Positions 57,888 to 64,000 of a stretch of DNA of 64,000 nucleotides are shown in pieces (the first letter of the stretch is position 1; each line of letters starts with the position of its first letter). The notes beneath the pieces were generated by a model, which worked only from the letters and a program-made list of their open reading frames with translations, ran no database searches and was not told the DNA's origin. The position numbers and the translations under genes are program-made. This DNA comes from Deltaproteobacteria bacterium. GTDB taxonomy: Bacteria > Desulfobacterota > GWC2-55-46. Where the stretch lies: positions 1 through 64,000 of the forward strand of contig JACRCL010000014.1 of the NCBI GenBank assembly GCA_016219015.1. Direction: 5' to 3'.

Positions 57888-60800
57888 GGTGTCTCCTTAT
57901 GTTTGGTTTGTCCGTTGGCGAGCGACTGAAGCGTCTTTATATACAGCTCACGCACCCTGCCCGAGCATGAGGCGTAGTCGTCCAGCAGCCTCCTGGCGGC
58001 GTCATCGCCTTTATATCCCGCGCGCTTGGCGAGCGTGGTAAGCTCTTCGGAGCCGGCCTCGAGGTAACCTTCGGGCCTGTCGTGCACTATGCGCAGGCGC
58101 GTCTCAAGGAGCCTGAAGAGCGTGTACGCCTCCTTTAAAAAGTCATAATCCTCTTTCGGGATTATGCCCTCCCCCGACGCCCGGAGGAGCGCCTTCAGGG
58201 TCCCCGGCGTGCGCATGCCCCTTCGGCGCCCCCATTTGAGCTGGATAGCCTGAGCGAGGAACTCGATGTCAACCATGCCGCCTTTGCCTGTTTTTATATT
58301 ATATCTATCCGGGCCCTCCTTGGCAATTTCAACCTCCATCCTCTTCCTTACGCGGAGCATTTCGTCTATCTCTTCCTCTGTCAGCGGCTTCGAGTAGATT
58401 ATCTCCTCGAGCTCGCGCACCGTCTCTTTGCCGAACCGGACGTCCCCGGCCACGGCCCTTGCCCTTATGAGCGCCTGCCTCTCCCAGACGAGCGTCTTGC
58501 CGCCGTGGTACTTTATGAGCGAGTCCCTGGACACGACCAGCGGCCCCGCGCTCCCCGATGGCCTGAGCCTCGCGTCCACGTTGAAGACAAAGCCCTCCTT
58601 TGTTCTCAAGGTCAGGATACTTATTATCCTCTGCCCGAGCTTTACGAAGAACTCGTGGCTTGTTATCTCCCTGGGCCCGGAGGTCATATCCTCGCCGTTG
58701 CCCGAATATACGAACAGGATATCGAGGTCGGAGCCGTAGATGAGCTCGCTTGCGCCGAGCTTGCCGAGGCCGATTATGGCGAAACTGTCGCAGGGCTCGC
58801 CGTAGCGGGCGATAAGCTCCTTAAGCGCTATCTTCAGGGACGCCTCGAGGCAGGCCTCGGCTATGAAGGTCATCTGCCGGGATACCTGCTTCGGGGTAAG
58901 CGTCCCGCGGACGTCGTTTACCCCGACCCTGAATACCTCCTGGTTCTTTAGCCTCCTTAAGTTGTCGAGCCTCTCCTCGTAGCCTTCGTCTTCCGCCTCC
59001 GCGAGGAAGAGTTCGAGGGTTTCTTTCTTCGTCCTGCAGGGGACCGCAAGCTCCTTTGAAAGGAGGAGGTCGAGGGACTCCGGCCGCTCTATCATGGTCC
59101 TCGACAGAAAGACGCTCGTGCCGAAGAGCTTTATAAGCTCGTCCGCCACAGCCTGGTTTTCCGCAAGGAGCGAATAGAACGTGGTCCTCGCGCCTATCGA
59201 CGAGATGAACCTCTCGAGGTGCTGCAGCGCCCTGTCCGGGTCGGGCGATGACGCGGCGGAGGAGAGAAAGCCGGGCGCGAGCCTCTGGAAGAGCACCCTT
59301 GCCCTCGCGCTCAAGTGGACGAAAGGCGGGCCGGTCTTAAGGAGGCTCAGGTTTTTGAACGCTGATTCCGTGTCTTTAAACCCGAGCCCGGATAATTTCT
59401 CCCGCGCCTCCGCCTCGGTTATATCCACAGAGAGTAAAATCAGTATGTCCTTCGGGTGCTGGAGGGCCTCTTCCTCGGACCTGTAGAAGAGCGACCTGAA
59501 GACCTCGTGGATAGACGAGGTCACTTCCTTGTACTCCTCCCAGAAGAACTCCCCGGCCTTCTTTTCAGCCGTGTCTTTAAAGCCCATCATCCTGGCGAGC
59601 CGCTCGAGCTCTTCGGCCCTTGCGGGTATCGCCTGCGTCTGACGGCCTTCGACTATCTGTATCCTGTGTTCGAGCCTCCGGAGGAATATGTAGCCCTCCC
59701 GGAGCCGCCCGGCCTCCGTATCCTTGAGGAACCCTTCCTTGGTCAATATCTTTATGGCCTTCAGGGTGCCCTTCTCCCTTATCGAGGGGTTTTTTCCCCC
59801 GTGGATGAGCTGGAGGGCCTGGCAGAAGAACTCTATCTCCCTTATCCCGCCCGCGCCGAGCTTGACGTCTATTGTGTCGGGGCTCCGCCGCAGCAGGCTC
59901 AAGTCTATCTTCTCCTTCATCGACTTTATCTCTTCTATGGCGGTAAAGTCCAGGTACCTCCTGAATACGAACGGCGCCGTCATCTTGAGGAAATCGGCCC
60001 CGAGGGCAAGGCTCCCGGCAACGGGCCGGGCCTTTATCATGGCGGCCCTCTCCCATGTCTGGCCCCACGACTCATAATAGACTTCGGCGCTGCGGAGCGA
60101 GTTGGCCATGTCGCCGCTCCTGCCCTCGGGGCGGAGGTCAAGGTCTATCCTGAATACAAAGCCGTCGGCCGTTATGTTGGAGATGAGCTTATTAAGCATG
60201 GTGGCCGCTTTCACGAAAAAGGCGTGTAGGCTGATGCTCGAATCATTCCTGCCTTCCACGCCCGTTGTCTCTCCCTTGTCGGACGAGTATATATATATGA
60301 TGTCTATGTCCGAGGAGAAGTTAAGCTCCCTCCCGCCGAGCTTCCCCAGGCCTATTACAGTCAGCTCAGCCTCTTTCGCCGTCCCGTCGTAATCAGTATA
60401 CAGCGGCGCGCCGAAGAGGGCCTTGGTACTCTGGATAGAGAACCTCAGCGCCTCATCGACGCAGACCGAGGCGAGGTCCGAGAGCTCAGCCGTGACCTCT
60501 TCCACATCCGAAAGCCCGAGGAGGTCGCGCGAGCCTATCCTCAGGTACTGCTTCTGCTTGAAATCCCTCAGGGCTTTTGCAAAGGGCTCGAAGCCGTCGA
60601 TTCGGGTAAGTTTGTCTGTAAGCTCTGCGCGCATGGCTTGCGCGTCCTTTTTTTCCCACAGTCCTCCTCCCAAAAAGAGCCAACCGAAAAAATCGGGGTT
60701 TTGGGACAGGATATTGGAAAGATATGGTGACGAGCCGCAGATGGTTACGAGCCTTTCCAGATTACGCGGGTCTTTGAGCGATTCGAGAAGGAGTTCCGGA

Positions 60801-61015
60801 GGTATGTCGCGGGTGATCGTTTCGAGGTTATTGAGGGCGCCGTCCGGCGAAGGTGCGTCCATCGCCGCCTTCAATGCGGCGTCGAGGCTGCCGTGCAGCG
60901 GGGTCCGGGAAAGGAGCTTCAGGTTATTGAGCGCGCGCCTGCCGTCGGAAAAACCGAGGCCGCGGAGATCGGCCTCTGCCCCCGAATCTCCCTTTCCCAG
61001 AATCTCATTTACCAT
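57884..61015 (-). CDS. glnE: Bifunctional glutamine synthetase adenylyltransferase/deadenylyltransferase
   Basis: Two GLGKLGGREL / GLGKLGASEL nucleotidyltransferase domains; ORF opens at 61102, MVNEILG start at 61015 more likely. Confidence 0.95.
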   Translation of the reverse strand: MVNEILGKGDSGAEADLRGLGFSDGRRALNNLKLLSRTPLHGSLDAALKAAMDAPSPDGALNNLETITRDIPPELLLESLKDPRNLERLVTICGSSPYLSNILSQNPDFFGWLFLGGGLWEKKDAQAMRAELTDKLTRIDGFEPFAKALRDFKQKQYLRIGSRDLLGLSDVEEVTAELSDLASVCVDEALRFSIQSTKALFGAPLYTDYDGTAKEAELTVIGLGKLGGRELNFSSDIDIIYIYSSDKGETTGVEGRNDSSISLHAFFVKAATMLNKLISNITADGFVFRIDLDLRPEGRSGDMANSLRSAEVYYESWGQTWERAAMIKARPVAGSLALGADFLKMTAPFVFRRYLDFTAIEEIKSMKEKIDLSLLRRSPDTIDVKLGAGGIREIEFFCQALQLIHGGKNPSIREKGTLKAIKILTKEGFLKDTEAGRLREGYIFLRRLEHRIQIVEGRQTQAIPARAEELERLARMMGFKDTAEKKAGEFFWEEYKEVTSSIHEVFRSLFYRSEEEALQHPKDILILLSVDITEAEAREKLSGLGFKDTESAFKNLSLLKTGPPFVHLSARARVLFQRLAPGFLSSAASSPDPDRALQHLERFISSIGARTTFYSLLAENQAVADELIKLFGTSVFLSRTMIERPESLDLLLSKELAVPCRTKKETLELFLAEAEDEGYEERLDNLRRLKNQEVFRVGVNDVRGTLTPKQVSRQMTFIAEACLEASLKIALKELIARYGEPCDSFAIIGLGKLGASELIYGSDLDILFVYSGNGEDMTSGPREITSHEFFVKLGQRIISILTLRTKEGFVFNVDARLRPSGSAGPLVVSRDSLIKYHGGKTLVWERQALIRARAVAGDVRFGKETVRELEEIIYSKPLTEEEIDEMLRVRKRMEVEIAKEGPDRYNIKTGKGGMVDIEFLAQAIQLKWGRRRGMRTPGTLKALLRASGEGIIPKEDYDFLKEAYTLFRLLETRLRIVHDRPEGYLEAGSEELTTLAKRAGYKGDDAARRLLDDYASCSGRVRELYIKTLQSLANGQTKHKETP

Positions 61016-61225
61016 GTCATTTAAATATAAAATATTTGCCCTTAAAAGGCAATAGGGGAGGCAGCCGTCCTTACTGGCTTGACAAAGCCTGCCCACAGAC
61101 ATAAATTATAAGAAAAGCCCGGTTTTTCGCCATACGGACGGGCGTCCTTGAAAGGGATGAGGCCCAAGGCGCGGCAAGCGTCCGGGATTCGGTTCAGATA
61201 GAATATATAAAAGGAGACAAATCCG

Positions 61226-63829
61226 ATGAGGCTCGATAAGTTCACCATCAAGTCCCAGGAGGCCCTTCAGGAGGCCCAGTCCCGCACGGAGGCCAACGAG
61301 CAGCAGGAGGTCTCCGTCGAGCAGTTCCTCCTCGTGCTTATCGAGCAGGAGGGCGGGGTAGTCGCCCCCATACTCCAGAGGATAGGGGTGAACATAAGGC
61401 TCCTTAAGACACAGCTCCAGGACGCGGTAAAAAAGGGGCCGAAGGTCTACGGCGCCGCGGCCGAGACCTATGTATCTCAGGCCCTGAAGACCGTCCTCGA
61501 TTCCGCGCTCAAGGAGGCGCGGGAGATGAAGGACGAGTTCGTCTCCGTGGAGCACATCCTCCTCGCCATATCGGAAGAGAAGGGGACCGAGGCCTCGAAG
61601 GTGCTCGCATCCCACGGAGTTACGAAAGACACGATATTCAAGGCCATGACCGCCATAAGGGGCACCCAGCGGGTGACCGACCAGATGCCGGAGGAGAAGT
61701 ACCAGGCGACCTCGAAATACACGCGCGACCTCGTCGAGCTGGCGCGGAGCAACAAGCTCGACCCGGTCATCGGGAGGGACGACGAGATAAGGAGGGTTAT
61801 ACAGGTGCTCTCCCGCCGGACGAAGAACAACCCCGTGCTCATTGGAGAGGCGGGCGTTGGAAAGACGGCTATAGTCGAGGGGCTCGCCCAGAGGATAGTC
61901 GGCGGCGACGTGCCGGAGACCCTCAAGAACAAAAGGCTCCTCGCCCTCGACCTCGGCTCGCTGATCGCGGGCACGAAGTACAGGGGCGAGTTCGAGGATA
62001 GATTAAAGGCGCTCTTACGCGAGATAACCGACGCGCAGGGCGAGATAATAATATTCATAGACGAGCTCCACACCCTCGTGGGCGCGGGCGCGGCGGAAGG
62101 CGCCATAGACGCCTCGAACATGCTAAAGCCAGCCCTGGCAAGGGGGGAGCTCCGGTGCGTCGGAGCCACGACCATAGACGAATACAGGAAATACATCGAG
62201 AAGGACGCCGCCCTTGAGCGGAGGTTCCAGCCGATAACGGTCGGCGAGCCTTCGGTCGAGGACACCATCGCGATCCTCCGCGGCCTGAAGGAGAGGTACG
62301 AGGTCCACCACGGCGTGAGGATAGCTGACGCCGCGATAGTGGCGGCCGCGACCCTTTCGAAGAGGTATATATCCGACAGGTTCCTCCCGGACAAGGCCAT
62401 TGACCTTATGGACGAGGCGGCCTCGCGCCTGAGGATAGAGATAGATTCGATGCCCACGGAGATAGACGAGATCGAAAGGAGGGTCATCCAGCTCGAGATA
62501 GAAAAGCAGGCGCTCCTGAAAGAGACGGACAGGGCCTCGCTCGACAGGCTTGAGAAGATAGAAAAGGAGCTGGCTGACCTGAAAGAAGAGAGCGGCGCGC
62601 TTAAGCTCCACTGGCAGCACGAAAAAGAGGTGATCGGCCGCATAAGGGATACCAAGAAGAAGATAGAGGAGGTAAAGACCCAGGCCGCTCAGGCTGAAAG
62701 GCTCGGCGAGCTCGGCAAGGCCGCCGAGCTCAAGTACGGAAGGCTTTCAGAGCTTCAGAAGACGCTGGAGGCCGGCCAGGAGAGGCTCGCGGAGCTGCAG
62801 GGAGACAAGAGGATGCTCAAGGAAGAGGTCGACGACGAGGACATAGCCCTGATAGTGTCGCGCTGGACCGGCATACCGGTATCGAGGATGATGGAGGGCG
62901 AAAGGGCCAAGCTCCTGAAGATGGAGGACTCGCTCAAACGACGCGTCATCGGGCAGGACGACGCCCTGAGGGCGGTATCAAACGCGGTAAGGAGGGCGCG
63001 CGCCGGGCTGCAGGACGTGAACATGCCCATAGGCTCTTTCATATTCCTCGGCCCCACGGGCGTGGGGAAGACCGAGACCGCGAGGGCGCTGGCCGGGTTC
63101 CTCTTTGACGACGAGCGCGCAATGGTGCGTATCGACATGAGCGAGTTCATGGAGAAGCACTCCGTAGCCCGGCTCATAGGCGCGCCCCCCGGCTACGTGG
63201 GCTACGAGGAAGGCGGGTACTTAACCGAGGCCGTAAGGAGGAGGCCGTATTCGGTCGTCCTTTTCGACGAGATTGAAAAGGCCCACCCCGAGGTCTTCAA
63301 CCTGCTCCTCCAGATACTCGACGACGGCAGGCTTACAGACGGCCACGGCAGGACCATAGACTTCAAGAATACCGTCATCATAATGACCTCCAACCTCGGG
63401 AGCCAGTACCTGACCGAGCTCGGGGAAAAGGACTACGAGGAGATAAGGAGCAGGGTGATGGAGACGCTCCGGGCGACCTTCAAGCCCGAGTTCCTCAACC
63501 GCATCGACGATATAATCATATTCCACCCGCTAACGGAGGAGCATATGAAGGGCATCGTCGAGATACAGATAGGTCTTCTTAAAAAGCTCCTTAAGGAGAA
63601 GAACGTGGATATAACCCTTACGGACAGGGCGCGCGAGTACCTCGCCGAGAAGGGGTACGACCCGGTCTTCGGGGCAAGGTCGCTTAAGAGGCTCATACAG
63701 AGGGAGGTGCAGGACGTCCTTGCGCTCAAGTTCCTCGAAGGGGAGTTCGGCGAGGACTCGGTTGTAGCCATCGACTGTGAGGGCGAGGCCCTTACCTTTA
63801 AAAAGGCCGCCCCGGCCTTCGTAAGGTAG
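61226..63829 (+). CDS. clpB: ATP-dependent chaperone ClpB
   Basis: [51 protein letters not shown]. Confidence 0.97.
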   Translation: MRLDKFTIKSQEALQEAQSRTEANEQQEVSVEQFLLVLIEQEGGVVAPILQRIGVNIRLLKTQLQDAVKKGPKVYGAAAETYVSQALKTVLDSALKEAREMKDEFVSVEHILLAISEEKGTEASKVLASHGVTKDTIFKAMTAIRGTQRVTDQMPEEKYQATSKYTRDLVELARSNKLDPVIGRDDEIRRVIQVLSRRTKNNPVLIGEAGVGKTAIVEGLAQRIVGGDVPETLKNKRLLALDLGSLIAGTKYRGEFEDRLKALLREITDAQGEIIIFIDELHTLVGAGAAEGAIDASNMLKPALARGELRCVGATTIDEYRKYIEKDAALERRFQPITVGEPSVEDTIAILRGLKERYEVHHGVRIADAAIVAAATLSKRYISDRFLPDKAIDLMDEAASRLRIEIDSMPTEIDEIERRVIQLEIEKQALLKETDRASLDRLEKIEKELADLKEESGALKLHWQHEKEVIGRIRDTKKKIEEVKTQAAQAERLGELGKAAELKYGRLSELQKTLEAGQERLAELQGDKRMLKEEVDDEDIALIVSRWTGIPVSRMMEGERAKLLKMEDSLKRRVIGQDDALRAVSNAVRRARAGLQDVNMPIGSFIFLGPTGVGKTETARALAGFLFDDERAMVRIDMSEFMEKHSVARLIGAPPGYVGYEEGGYLTEAVRRRPYSVVLFDEIEKAHPEVFNLLLQILDDGRLTDGHGRTIDFKNTVIIMTSNLGSQYLTELGEKDYEEIRSRVMETLRATFKPEFLNRIDDIIIFHPLTEEHMKGIVEIQIGLLKKLLKEKNVDITLTDRAREYLAEKGYDPVFGARSLKRLIQREVQDVLALKFLEGEFGEDSVVAIDCEGEALTFKKAAPAFVR

Positions 63830-64000
63830 GGCAAGGGGGGAGCGCGCGCGTCAAGGCAGTGGCGTAGAAGGGGCTTTTAGCGCCGCGGATATAAGGGTTC
63901 TTGACAAAAACCTTATTATAAAATAAATTATGGAAATGGCTTCGAAATATCCTAAAAACCCGCTCGCACGGAGGTATCCTCCTTGTCGCCCATAAGACGG

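Noticed and set aside
1-64000. CRISPR arrays, rRNA operons, prophage, toxin-antitoxin or other defence islands
   Set aside because: No regularly spaced short direct repeats, rRNA sequence, phage structural genes or known defence motifs found by reading.
63901-64000. Promoter-like TTGACA and a possible TTG start at the right edge
   Set aside because: Too little sequence to support a gene; the ATG at 63930 gives only about 21 codons before a stop.

Overview
The window is about 64 kb of a GC-rich bacterial chromosome carrying the replication-origin neighbourhood. On the minus strand dnaA, dnaN, rpmH, rnpA, yidD, yidC and mnmE run towards mnmG, rsmG, parA, parB and a bactofilin gene. DnaA-box-like clusters flank dnaA, and three perfect copies of the 16-bp palindrome TGTTCCACGTGGAACA (parS-like) lie around rsmG. 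The standard mnmE-mnmG adjacency is split by about 16 kb of mostly housekeeping genes: dksA-like, apbE, mltG, ruvX, tRNA-Val(CAC), a ubiC-like/ubiA/ubiD/ubiG cluster, pyrF, pyrE, kamA, fbp. Flanking genes include an NtrC-type regulator next to a canonical sigma-54 promoter, fhs, an MFS-PlsC-acyl ligase fusion, two GGDEF proteins, bipA, glnE and clpB. I saw no prophage, CRISPR array, rRNA operon or recognisable defence island. The most unusual content is intergenic: at least four families of 110-160 bp palindromic or hairpin-rich repeats. Most copies lie just 3' of a stop codon and are co-oriented with the upstream gene. In two cases (dnaA and a small ORF after kamA) the repeat terminus itself supplies the TAG stop. 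Taxonomy cannot be fixed from sequence alone; gene content suggests a Desulfobacterota/Nitrospirota-like lineage (inference).
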